Assembly (NCBI RefSeq): GCF_008001035.1
Contig: NZ_CP042856.1
Span: forward strand, 2,108,001-2,172,000
Source: Salinibacterium sp. dk2585
GTDB lineage: Bacteria; Actinomycetota; Actinomycetes; Actinomycetales; Microbacteriaceae
Direction of reading: 5' to 3'
DNA length: 64,000 nt
Shown here: positions 1 to 7,755 of the stretch, one piece after another
How positions within the stretch are numbered: the first letter of the stretch is position 1
Layout: the number at the start of each line of letters is the position of its first letter
Program-made: the position numbers and the translations under genes
Notes under the pieces: model-generated
Told to the model about the DNA's origin: nothing
What the model saw: only the letters and a program-made list of their open reading frames with translations
Databases searched by the model: none

Positions 1-780
1 GATGCCTCCCCCGAGCAGATCATCCGCGTCCTCGAGAAGCACTACCTCGCAGTCGTCACCTCGGGTGGTGCGGGCGTCGGTGCCGCCGCCATCGTGCCCG
101 GGATCGGAACCGGTGCGAGCCTCGCACTGACGGGGGTCGAGACGGGCGTCTTCCTCGAGGTGAGCGCCCTCTTCGCCCAGTCGGTGACTGAGATCCACGG
201 GATCGCCGTGACCGACCCCGACCGCGCCCGCACGATCGTCATGGCCATGATGCTCGGCACCCCGGGCGCAGAGCTCGTGCGCAGCCTCGCGGCGCAGGCG
301 ACCGGCAGGGGCGTGCCGCGCACCGCCTTCTGGGGCGACATCATCGGCCGCTCCGTGCCCCAGGCCTTCACCGGGCCGATCGCCGACCGGGTCAAGCGCG
401 CCTTCCTCGCCCGCTTCGTCCGCAACACCTCCACGAACGCCCTCGGCCGCCTGCTGCCCTTCGGTGTCGGTGCGGTTGTCGGTGGCACCGCGAGTCACCT
501 GCTCGGACGCAAGATCGTTGCAGCCTCCCGCGACGCCTTCGGGCCGGCGCCCGCCACCTTCCCGCCAAACCTTGAGCAGTTGAAGCCGCCTCGTACACCG
601 CTCATCAAGCGGGTGCCGAAGGTCTCGCCCACGCTCGTGCCACTCCGCCGTCAGCTCCCTGCCGCGCCGAGCCACGAGAGCGCCGGGCCCGGTGGTCCCG
701 GAGATCCCGCTGCTTCGGCCGAGCCGGGCGGCTCCATCGAGCTCGACGCGGCCGAGCCGCTCGACACTCCTGAGCGCTGA
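1..780 (+). CDS. Hypothetical protein, 3' part only (possibly EcsC-like)
   Basis: The frame is open from the first base of the window, so the true start lies upstream; 259 codons and a stop are visible. The visible N-terminal part is rich in Gly/Ala and hydrophobic residues (a GxGxGAAA segment followed by a Leu/Val-rich helix pair). It then has an amphipathic middle and a Pro/Ala/Gly/Glu-rich, probably disordered C-terminal tail of about 80 residues. The glycine-rich start followed by helices recalls the EcsC family, but I recognise no diagnostic motif and cannot assign a function. The next gene is on the opposite strand, so this gene ends convergently 18 bp from it. Confidence 0.6.
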   Translation, partial: DASPEQIIRVLEKHYLAVVTSGGAGVGAAAIVPGIGTGASLALTGVETGVFLEVSALFAQSVTEIHGIAVTDPDRARTIVMAMMLGTPGAELVRSLAAQATGRGVPRTAFWGDIIGRSVPQAFTGPIADRVKRAFLARFVRNTSTNALGRLLPFGVGAVVGGTASHLLGRKIVAASRDAFGPAPATFPPNLEQLKPPRTPLIKRVPKVSPTLVPLRRQLPAAPSHESAGPGGPGDPAASAEPGGSIELDAAEPLDTPER

Positions 781-798
781 GCGGGCCGGTGCCCTGCG

Positions 799-2100
799 TC
801 ACTCCCCGACGGGCGCGGTCTCTTCGTCGTCGTCACCCGTGAAGGGGTCGACCTCGCTGTCGATGCGGTCGTCGCGGTGGATCTCGGCGTGCCGGTCCCA
901 CTCCCCCATGAGCTGCTCGACGGCCGCGTGGAAGCGCGCGGTCGCGGCGCCCGGCGTCGTGTCGCCGAAGTGCCGCTTGACCCAGAATCGCAGCGTCGCA
1001 AGCGCCTTCTCGTCGTCCCTTACGCGGTCGACGTGCGAGACGACATCCGTCGCCTGCCCCGCCGAGAGCCATTCGGCCGCACCGAGGTAGCCCTCCTCGT
1101 CGACATCCGCCTGGGGGGATGCCGGCCTCGTCACAATGAGCGGCTTGCCGGTCGCGAGCCGGTCGTAGATCATGGCCGAGATGTCGGTGATCGCGACATC
1201 CGCGCTCGCCAGCTGCCAGCCGAGCGTCGGGCCATCGTCGTAGATGTGCTGCGCGCGCGAGTCCGCCGCGTTTGCCGCGGCAATCGCGGCGACGATCTGC
1301 TCGTGCGCCGACTTGGTCGCGGGGTCGAGCACGCCCGTGCGCGGATGCGGGCGATAGATGAGCCGGAAGCGCGCGTCGCCGAGCAGGGCCCGCGTCAGGG
1401 CGACGCCGTGCGAGGCCACCGACCCATACGCCGCTGCGGCGCGGTCGCCTTCCCAGGTGGGCGAGTACAGCACGACCGTGCGCTCGTCTGGCATGTAGGG
1501 CAGTTCGCCCTGCATGTGATCGGCCTGCGGTCGCCCGATCTGGATCGTGCGACGGTCGACATCGAAGTCCCAAAGCTTGCGGCTCAAACGGTCGTGGGCC
1601 GCCGCGCCCGCGATGAGGCTGTAGTCATACGCCTTGAACTGGTTCGTCGTCATGTACATCTTGTCGGACTCGCCGTGGTTGATGAACACGTGCCACATGC
1701 GGCCGTAGCGGAACATCTGGAAGTTGCGCGAGTTCTGGTTGACGTAGAAGACGATACGGAGTTCCTGATCGGCGACGAACTGCTCGAGGTCGGCGACCTT
1801 GCGTGCGTACACGACAGGCACGGGCGATTCGTCGAGGAGGCGCAGCATCGTGCTGGGCGTGCGGGCGATGATCGCAACCGGCCAGCGCTTCGCGAGTTCG
1901 GCGAGGGGCGCGTACCACTGGCGCACCTGGTACATGTTCACCGCGGCATCCGCAAAGTAGACGGCGATCTGGATGCTCTGGGGCGCGGGCTTCTGGACCG
2001 TGCGCAGGCGGCCGGCCAGCTCGTTGCGGGTGCGGCGGGCTCGGAGCAAGTTCCTGACCAGTCGCTGCGCGGTCGTCAGGTCATGGATCAGGGGCATCAC
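799..2100 (-). CDS. CDP-glycerol glycerophosphotransferase family protein (TagB/TagF-like)
   Basis: Predicted to polymerise or add polyol-phosphate units on an envelope glycopolymer, working at the cytoplasmic face of the membrane. The 433-residue product has the expected family motifs: NHGESDK at 141-147, GRPQAD at 189-194, YSPTWEGD at 212-219, YRPHP at 249-253 and TDISAMIYD at 305-313. The last two match the nucleotide-binding region of the GT-B-like fold. The tail after about 410 is acidic. Start: GTG at 2100, with an ATG directly after it (2097) as alternative; neither has a strong Shine-Dalgarno sequence, and the gene begins 4 bp after the upstream glycosyltransferase stop, which suggests translational coupling. 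It is the last gene of a four-gene glycopolymer cluster. The exact polymer (teichoic acid-like or other) cannot be told from sequence. Confidence 0.85.
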   Translation of the reverse strand: MMPLIHDLTTAQRLVRNLLRARRTRNELAGRLRTVQKPAPQSIQIAVYFADAAVNMYQVRQWYAPLAELAKRWPVAIIARTPSTMLRLLDESPVPVVYARKVADLEQFVADQELRIVFYVNQNSRNFQMFRYGRMWHVFINHGESDKMYMTTNQFKAYDYSLIAGAAAHDRLSRKLWDFDVDRRTIQIGRPQADHMQGELPYMPDERTVVLYSPTWEGDRAAAAYGSVASHGVALTRALLGDARFRLIYRPHPRTGVLDPATKSAHEQIVAAIAAANAADSRAQHIYDDGPTLGWQLASADVAITDISAMIYDRLATGKPLIVTRPASPQADVDEEGYLGAAEWLSAGQATDVVSHVDRVRDDEKALATLRFWVKRHFGDTTPGAATARFHAAVEQLMGEWDRHAEIHRDDRIDSEVDPFTGDDDEETAPVGE

Positions 2101-2104
2101 GCCA

Positions 2105-2977
2105 TTAAACCAAGGGCGGCCTGCCGGCGCGGGCCATACGCCACACCGTTACCCACTTGATGCGCCTGCGCCCACCGGCGGGTTCTCGCCACCCGGCCCA
2201 CCAGCCGCCGAACCAGGCGCGCAGGGCCGCGGGGTTGCGAGCCCAGCGCAGCACCTGGATGCCCGTCCACGACCCCACGTAGAGCGGCGCGATGAGCCAC
2301 GGGAGGTTGCGCTTCGCAAGCCAGACGCGATTTCGGGCGTTGAGCCGGTAGTAGTAGGAGTGCCGTGTCGGCTCGATTGCCGGGTGATGGGCGACGAGCT
2401 CCCCCGCGTACCAGACCCGAAGTCCCTGGTCCCAGACCCGCCACGCCAGCTCGATTCCCTCGTGCGCGTAGAAGAAGGGCTCGGCCCAGCCGCCCGTCGC
2501 GTCGAAGACCCTGCGCGGCATGACGAGGGCACCCTCCCACACCGAGAAGACGTTGCTTGAGGCATCCGCTTCTCCCTTGCGGATCCGGGGCACCCAGCGT
2601 CGGGGGTTCGTGACGCCGCTGGGGTCAACGACGCGTGGCTGCACGAGACCGATATCCGGATGCTTCGCCATGAGGTCGATCGCGTCGGCGACGAAGCGCG
2701 GCGACGGCACACTCGCGTCGTCGTCGAGGAAGAAGAGCCACTCCCCCGAGACCTGGTCGACCCCGCGGTTGCGCCCCGCGGGAATGCCGAGGTTCTCGCT
2801 GAGGCCCACGCCTCGCACGCCCTCGGGGAGTCCCGTCGGCTGCCAGCCGTTGCCGACGACGACGACGTCGAGGCTCACACCCTGCTGGGCAAGGATGCTC
2901 GCGAGCCCACGTGCGAGGTCGGCAGGGCGCTTGCCCTGCGTCAGCACGACGACGCCGACCGTGGGGAGGGTGGTCAC
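2105..2977 (-). CDS. Glycosyltransferase family 2 (rhamnosyltransferase-like)
   Basis: A GT-A fold glycosyltransferase of 290 residues. The N-terminus has the usual beta-strand start (VGVVVLTQGKR). The motif GRNRG at 68-72 and the metal-binding DDD at 85-87 (FLDDDAS) follow, and near 165-180 there is an EGIELAWR segment resembling the ED-W motif of GT2 enzymes. The C-terminal 90 residues are Trp/Arg-rich and hydrophobic, probably membrane-associated. It overlaps the upstream CDP-alcohol phosphatidyltransferase gene by 4 bp. With its neighbours it probably builds a lipid-linked or wall-linked glycopolymer; donor and acceptor are unknown. Confidence 0.85.
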   Translation of the reverse strand: MTTLPTVGVVVLTQGKRPADLARGLASILAQQGVSLDVVVVGNGWQPTGLPEGVRGVGLSENLGIPAGRNRGVDQVSGEWLFFLDDDASVPSPRFVADAIDLMAKHPDIGLVQPRVVDPSGVTNPRRWVPRIRKGEADASSNVFSVWEGALVMPRRVFDATGGWAEPFFYAHEGIELAWRVWDQGLRVWYAGELVAHHPAIEPTRHSYYYRLNARNRVWLAKRNLPWLIAPLYVGSWTGIQVLRWARNPAALRAWFGGWWAGWREPAGGRRRIKWVTVWRMARAGRPPLV

Positions 2978-3783
2978 GCCCGCACGCGCCTCGACGCCAT
3001 GATCGCGACGAAGTGACCCACCAGCGCGAGGGCGGCGAGGGGCACGAGCGCCACGAGCAGTGCCCGGTCGGCGAGCTCTGGGCCGATGAAGAGTCCCACG
3101 ATCGCCGCGGCGAAGGCGAGGATGGTCAACTCAACCGAGTGGTACAGGCGGTGGAAGGGCACGAAGCGCGCGACACGACGCAGGGTCGCCACGAGGCCCG
3201 GGCGCGGCTCCGACTCCTCCTTGCGGTCCGCGAGTTTCGGCAGGCCGGCGTTGGCGCGGGCAACGTGCACCATGTCGTTGAGCGCCTTGTTGAGGATGAT
3301 GAAGACGGCGAGCAGCAAACCGAGCGTCGTCCAGAAGAAGTCCTCCGGCGCGTCGAAGGGGTAACCGGCGGCACGGATGCCCAGGACGATGGGGATGAGC
3401 CCCTCGGTCGTGTAGTGCCCGACCTTGTCGAGGAACACACCCGCGGGCGAGCTCGTGCCCCGCCATCGCGCGACCTCACCGTCGCAGCAGTCGACGAGCA
3501 TCTGCAGCTGCCCCATCGCGAGCGCGAGCACGGCACCCCAAATGCCGGGGATGAGGAGGGAGAGCGCCGTGCCCCATCCGACGAGGATCATGATGCCGGT
3601 GACGCCGTTCGCGGAGATCGACGTGCGCAGCAGCATCCAGGTCAGGTATGGCGAGAGGTTGCGCAGGTAGAGGGATGCCGTCCAGTGCTCCGCGTTCGCG
3701 CGCAGGCGCACCTCGGGTGGCTGTGCCACGGCACGGAGTTCGGCGATCGACCGGGGACGGCCCCGTGGTGCGTCGGACGTCAT
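2974..3783 (-). CDS. CDP-alcohol phosphatidyltransferase family membrane protein
   Basis: A multi-pass membrane enzyme (269 aa) of the family that displaces CMP from a CDP-alcohol. The signature region runs from D98: D98, D101-G102, A105-R106, G115, D119. The position of the fourth, normally catalytic Asp is His123 (see findings). Predicted helices lie near 60-95, 130-160 and 215-265. It sits between two glycosyltransferase genes, with one base separating it from the upstream stop and a 4-bp overlap with the downstream start, so it clearly belongs to the same operon. A role in making a phosphodiester-linked glycolipid or glycopolymer precursor is inferred from context only. Confidence 0.85.
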   Translation of the reverse strand: MTSDAPRGRPRSIAELRAVAQPPEVRLRANAEHWTASLYLRNLSPYLTWMLLRTSISANGVTGIMILVGWGTALSLLIPGIWGAVLALAMGQLQMLVDCCDGEVARWRGTSSPAGVFLDKVGHYTTEGLIPIVLGIRAAGYPFDAPEDFFWTTLGLLLAVFIILNKALNDMVHVARANAGLPKLADRKEESEPRPGLVATLRRVARFVPFHRLYHSVELTILAFAAAIVGLFIGPELADRALLVALVPLAALALVGHFVAIMASRRVRA

Positions 3784-3784
3784 G

Positions 3785-4849
3785 TCACCTTCCCACCTGT
3801 GCGGTGATGTTGCGGCTCAGCTTGAGGAAGCCGAGCACGAATCCCGTGCCCCACCCGAAGTGGATGACCGGCAGCACGATGAGGTACCAGGCAGCCGAGC
3901 GCGCACCCTCGCTTCGCAACACGGGCACCGCAGCGGCCAGCACGAAGAGCGCGTAGAGAGCGGGCACGGTGAATGCCGCGACGAGCCAGGAGCCGGTGAG
4001 CGCACCGATCACGCCGAGCACGAGGCCGAGCAGGATGCCGATCACGGCGACGGGCGGTACGAAGTAGCGCAGCCCGTTCTCCTTGGGAAAGCGACGCGCG
4101 AGCTCGCCACGCCAGATGCCCGTCGCGACGAACTGCCGCAGCAGCTTCACGAGGCTCGACCGCGGCCGGTAGACGACCTGGAGTGCTGGGGTGAACCACA
4201 CGGTCCCGCCCGTCGCGCGCAGGCGGCGATTGAGTTCCCAGTCCTGGCCGCGCTTGATGCCCTCGTCGAAGAGTCCGACCTCGAGCAGGCGGTGGCGCTG
4301 GAAGGTGCCGAGGTAGGCGGTGTCGGCCGGACCCTCCTCACCTCCGACATGGTGGGGCGTTCCGCCAAGGCCTGCGCGTGAGCCGTAGGCGTGGGCGACG
4401 GCGCGCTCGAAGGGCGTGATGCCCTCCGCCTTCATGATGCCGCCGACGTTGTCGGCTCCCGTGCGCAGGAGAGTCTCTACCGCGATGCGGGTGTAGTCCT
4501 TGGGGAGCACGGAGTGGGCATCGACGCGCACGACGATCGGATGGCTCGAGGCGCGGATGGCTGCGTTGAGTCCGCCCGGCGTGCTTCCCAGTTCGTTCGG
4601 GATGCTCCGGATGCGCGGATCTTCCGCCGCGAGCTGCTCGATCACGCGGTTTGTGCCGTCGACGCTCGGGCCCAGCGCGAGCACGATCTCGCTCTCGCCC
4701 GAGTAGTCCTGTCCGGTCAGGCTGAGCACGGCTGCCTCGATGTGCTCGACCTCATTGAGCACCGGCATGACATAGGAGACGCCAGGGTGTTCAGCGGACT
4801 CTCGTGGCTTGCTTTCCAGTCGTCGCAGCTCTCTCGTCAGGCTCACCAT
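3785..4849 (-). CDS. Glycosyltransferase family 2 with C-terminal membrane segments
   Basis: First gene of the glycopolymer cluster. The GT2 core spans residues 20-245: the VMPVLNE start at 27-33, a DAH metal-binding motif at 110-112, and GQDWELNRRLR, the acceptor-side motif. Two to three hydrophobic helices follow near 263-345, as in processive or succinoglycan-type GT2 enzymes. I chose the ATG at 4849 (354 aa) because the frame upstream contains only a TTG at 4885 and a low-quality Arg/Cys-rich extension. A -10-like TAGGCT (minus strand, 4904-4909) would give a leader of about 48 nt. The donor sugar is unknown. Confidence 0.83.
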   Translation of the reverse strand: MVSLTRELRRLESKPRESAEHPGVSYVMPVLNEVEHIEAAVLSLTGQDYSGESEIVLALGPSVDGTNRVIEQLAAEDPRIRSIPNELGSTPGGLNAAIRASSHPIVVRVDAHSVLPKDYTRIAVETLLRTGADNVGGIMKAEGITPFERAVAHAYGSRAGLGGTPHHVGGEEGPADTAYLGTFQRHRLLEVGLFDEGIKRGQDWELNRRLRATGGTVWFTPALQVVYRPRSSLVKLLRQFVATGIWRGELARRFPKENGLRYFVPPVAVIGILLGLVLGVIGALTGSWLVAAFTVPALYALFVLAAAVPVLRSEGARSAAWYLIVLPVIHFGWGTGFVLGFLKLSRNITAQVGR

Positions 4850-4933
4850 GGGCAAGCGCAGGGCTCGGCACAGCCTGCGGCACAAACGCCCCAGGCTGGG
4901 CCGAGCCTACCAGCAGGCCGGTGCGGGAACCCG

Positions 4934-6400
4934 TCAGCCGAGTTCGCCGAGCGTCACAGTGGCAGTGTTGCGTTCACCGTCGCGAAGGTAGACGAGCTCC
5001 GCCTCAGTGCCGCCCGGAAGCACCCGCACCTGGGCCGTCAGGTCGGTCTTGCCCGTGATGGGAAGACCCTCGAACTCGACGACCACGTCGCCCGGCCGGA
5101 GACCTGCCTTCTCGGCAGCGCCATCCGGCGTCACCTCCTGAATGGAGGCACCGACCACGTCGCTGTCGATCGCACTGTCGTCAGTGACATCCGCCACAGT
5201 CGCACCCAGGAGTCCGTGGCTCGCCGTGCCGTTCTCGATGAGTTCGGATGCCACGCGCTGGGCCAGGTTCGACGGGATCGCGAAGCCCACGCCGATGCTT
5301 CCCGCGGTCGACGAGCCCGTGTTGCCCGTGCTGGCGATCGCCACGTTGATGCCGATGACCTTGCCGTCCTCGTCGAGGAGCGGGCCGCCCGAGTTGCCGG
5401 GGTTGATTGCGGCATCCGTCTGGATCACCGGGAGGGCGATCGTCGACGAGGCGGGAGCCGAGCCACGGTCGGGAGCGTTGTCGAACTCCCAGAAGTCGAA
5501 GGGACCCCAGCCGTCCGGTGCGTCGGGCTGCGGTTCGTCGGGTGCCTCCTCTGACTCCGGCGCCTCTGACGACGCGACCGTGATGCTGCGGTTGAGGGCA
5601 CTCACAACACCGCTCGTGACGGTGTTGCTGAGCCCGAGGGGCGCGCCGATTGCGATCGTCGTATCGCCAACGTTGAGTTCATCGGAGTTGGCGAACTCGG
5701 CCGGCTGGAACTTGACATCCGCATCGACCTTGACGACCGCGAGGTCTGCGATGGGGTCGCTGCCGACCAGCGTCGCGTCGAAGAGCCTGCCGTCATAGGA
5801 CTGCACGCGGATGGTCGGGTCCGCCGTCGCTCCGCTGAGGGTCGCGACGTGGGCGTTGGTGAGGATGTAGCCGTCCTCGGTCAGCACGACGCCAGAGCCG
5901 CTGCCGGACGCCTGACCACCATTGACAGCAAGCGTCACGACCGAGGGTGCGACGGCCGCCGCGACGGCACTGATGATGGTCGCGTTCTCGACATCGTTGA
6001 TCATGAGGTTCGTGCCCACGACGCCCTGCTCATTGTTCTCTCCGCCCGTGACCCCGGCATAGACGCCCGCCCCCACACCTCCGCCCACAAGGGCGGCGAT
6101 CGCCGCGACAGCGACCATGCCGACGCCCGCGCGGCGCGGTTCCGGCCGCGGCGAGGCGTCGGCCTGCGGCGATGCGGTCGCGCCCGCGTCAAAGGCGGCA
6201 CCCTGTTGGGGTGCAGGATCCTGCGGAGACGAAGCGCCCTGCGGCGATGCGGCACCCTGCGCCGCCGGCGCGGGTGCGCCGGTCCCATCAGCGGCCGGCG
6301 GGGGTGTGCCCGTCCCGTCGGCGGCCGTGGCGGGGTGTGTCTCGCCCGCGCGGTTGTCGGGAGGCGTTGGGTCCTCGGGGCGTTCGGGCTGCTCAGTCAT
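4934..6400 (-). CDS. Trypsin-like serine protease of the HtrA/DegP family with PDZ domain
   Basis: Membrane-anchored protein quality-control protease. Order: a Pro/Ala/Gly-rich cytosolic tail (1-90), one transmembrane helix (about 93-118), the protease domain, and a PDZ domain (about 390-485). Catalytic residues are visible as His184 (TNAHV), Asp219 (ADLAV) and Ser337 (GNSGGP). An acidic, Pro-rich insertion of about 45 residues (277-320) lies between the Asp and Ser strands. The start is the ATG at 6400 (488 aa), chosen because a GAAAGGAG ribosome site lies just upstream; an in-frame codon at 6424 lacks one. It is transcribed divergently from the aminotransferase gene. Confidence 0.93.
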   Translation of the reverse strand: MTEQPERPEDPTPPDNRAGETHPATAADGTGTPPPAADGTGAPAPAAQGAASPQGASSPQDPAPQQGAAFDAGATASPQADASPRPEPRRAGVGMVAVAAIAALVGGGVGAGVYAGVTGGENNEQGVVGTNLMINDVENATIISAVAAAVAPSVVTLAVNGGQASGSGSGVVLTEDGYILTNAHVATLSGATADPTIRVQSYDGRLFDATLVGSDPIADLAVVKVDADVKFQPAEFANSDELNVGDTTIAIGAPLGLSNTVTSGVVSALNRSITVASSEAPESEEAPDEPQPDAPDGWGPFDFWEFDNAPDRGSAPASSTIALPVIQTDAAINPGNSGGPLLDEDGKVIGINVAIASTGNTGSSTAGSIGVGFAIPSNLAQRVASELIENGTASHGLLGATVADVTDDSAIDSDVVGASIQEVTPDGAAEKAGLRPGDVVVEFEGLPITGKTDLTAQVRVLPGGTEAELVYLRDGERNTATVTLGELG

Positions 6401-6528
6401 GGGGGGCTCCTTTCGGTGGTGCAAGCCTCCCCCCAGAACCTTTGTGCTTGCTTTGGATGCGCTTGGAGGGGGCCGACGCTTTACTCAACGACGAGCATCC
6501 GCTGGGATTCCCGCACCGGTGCCCACGC

Positions 6529-6534
6529 TAGCCT
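6529..6534 (+). promoter_or_regulatory. -10 element of the aminotransferase gene
   Basis: TAGCCT matches the TANNNT consensus used across this window. It predicts transcription from about 6541 and an 18-nt leader containing the GAGAGGTGG ribosome site of the gene at 6559. No convincing -35 is seen. Confidence 0.4.
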
Positions 6535-6558
6535 GTCAGCGACGAGAGGTGGTCGACG

Positions 6559-7755
6559 ATGACGGTGCATGGATCATGGACGCGGGCGGCCGAATCCGCC
6601 ATGCTGCTGGGCGCAGACGGCACACTCAGCCAGACCATCTTTGCGGAGATGACCGCCCTCGCCTCGCGGAACGGTGCCCTCAACCTCGGCCAGGGCTTCC
6701 CCGACGAAGACGGGCCAGCCGAAGTGCTCGAGGCCGCGCGGCAGGCCATCAGCGACGGCATCAACCAGTACCCGCCCGGCATCGGCCAGCCCGTGCTGCG
6801 GGAGGCGATCGCGCAGCACCAGCGCCGCTTCTACGGCCTCGAAGTCGACCCCGACACCGAGGTCATGGTCACGGCGGGGGCGACCGAGGCCATCGCCGCG
6901 ACGATCCTGGCCCTGACGGAGCCGGGCGACGAGGTCGTCACCTTCTCCCCTTTCTACGACTCCTACGGCGCCATGATCGGGCTCGCGCGCGCGGAGCACC
7001 GCACGGTGCCCCTTCGCGGGCCGCACTTCCAGCCCGACCACGACGAGCTGCGGGCCGCCGTCAACGACCGCACCCGCATCATCCTCATCAACGACCCCCA
7101 CAACCCCACGGGCAGCGTGTTCAGCCGGGAGACGCTCGAAGTCGTCGTGGAGCTTGCGCACCGTCACGACGCCATCATCATGACCGACGAGGTCTATGAG
7201 CACCTCGTCTTCGGCGCGCCCCATGTGCCGATTGCGACACTCCCCGGGGCCGCCGAACGCACCGTGTCGATCTCGAGCGGAGGCAAGACCTTCAACGCGA
7301 CCGGCTGGAAGGTCGGATGGCTCACAGCTCCCGCGCGACTCCTCCAAGCGATCCTCGCCGTGAAGCAGTTCCTCACCTACAGCAACGCGGCACCCTTCCA
7401 GCCGGCGATCGCTGCGGGGCTCGAGCTCGATGACGCCTTCTTCGCCGAGGCATCCGCGACCCTCAGGCGACGCCGCGACGCGCTGGCGAGGGGCCTCACG
7501 GCGGCGGGCTTCACCGTGCAGCTGCCTGCTGCGGGCTATTTCATCGTCGCGGATGCCGCGGCGCTCGGTGCGACGGACGCGCACGATTTCTGCCGCTCGC
7601 TGCCGGAGCGTGCTGGGGTCGCCGCAGTGCCACTGACGGCGTTCGTGCATCCCGAGCAGCGGCACTCCGTTGCCACCCTCGTGCGCTTTGCCTTCTGCAA
7701 GCGCGATGAGGTGATCGCCGAGGCATCCGAGCGGCTCCTGGCGCTGCGCTCCTAG
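6559..7755 (+). CDS. Class I/II pyridoxal-phosphate aminotransferase (DapC / kynurenine aminotransferase-like)
   Basis: Fold-type I PLP enzyme, 398 aa, normal family length. Visible landmarks: NLGQGFPDEDGP near 42-53 (typical of the actinobacterial group that includes mycobacterial DapC), the NDPHNPTG cofactor-pocket motif near 178-185, TDEVYEHL, and the Schiff-base lysine in SSGGKTFNATGWK. The final Arg that binds the substrate carboxylate is in RFAFCK. Similar enzymes act in lysine/DAP synthesis (N-succinyl-diaminopimelate aminotransferase) or as kynurenine/methionine aminotransferases. DapD and DapE are also in this window, which makes a DapC role attractive but not proven. ATG at 6559 with a good GAGAGGTGG site. 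Confidence 0.87.
   Translation: MTVHGSWTRAAESAMLLGADGTLSQTIFAEMTALASRNGALNLGQGFPDEDGPAEVLEAARQAISDGINQYPPGIGQPVLREAIAQHQRRFYGLEVDPDTEVMVTAGATEAIAATILALTEPGDEVVTFSPFYDSYGAMIGLARAEHRTVPLRGPHFQPDHDELRAAVNDRTRIILINDPHNPTGSVFSRETLEVVVELAHRHDAIIMTDEVYEHLVFGAPHVPIATLPGAAERTVSISSGGKTFNATGWKVGWLTAPARLLQAILAVKQFLTYSNAAPFQPAIAAGLELDDAFFAEASATLRRRRDALARGLTAAGFTVQLPAAGYFIVADAAALGATDAHDFCRSLPERAGVAAVPLTAFVHPEQRHSVATLVRFAFCKRDEVIAEASERLLALRS

Noticed and set aside
877-2160. 427-codon plus-strand frame opposite the CDP-glycerol-type transferase
   Set aside because: Antisense shadow; the minus-strand product has all family motifs.
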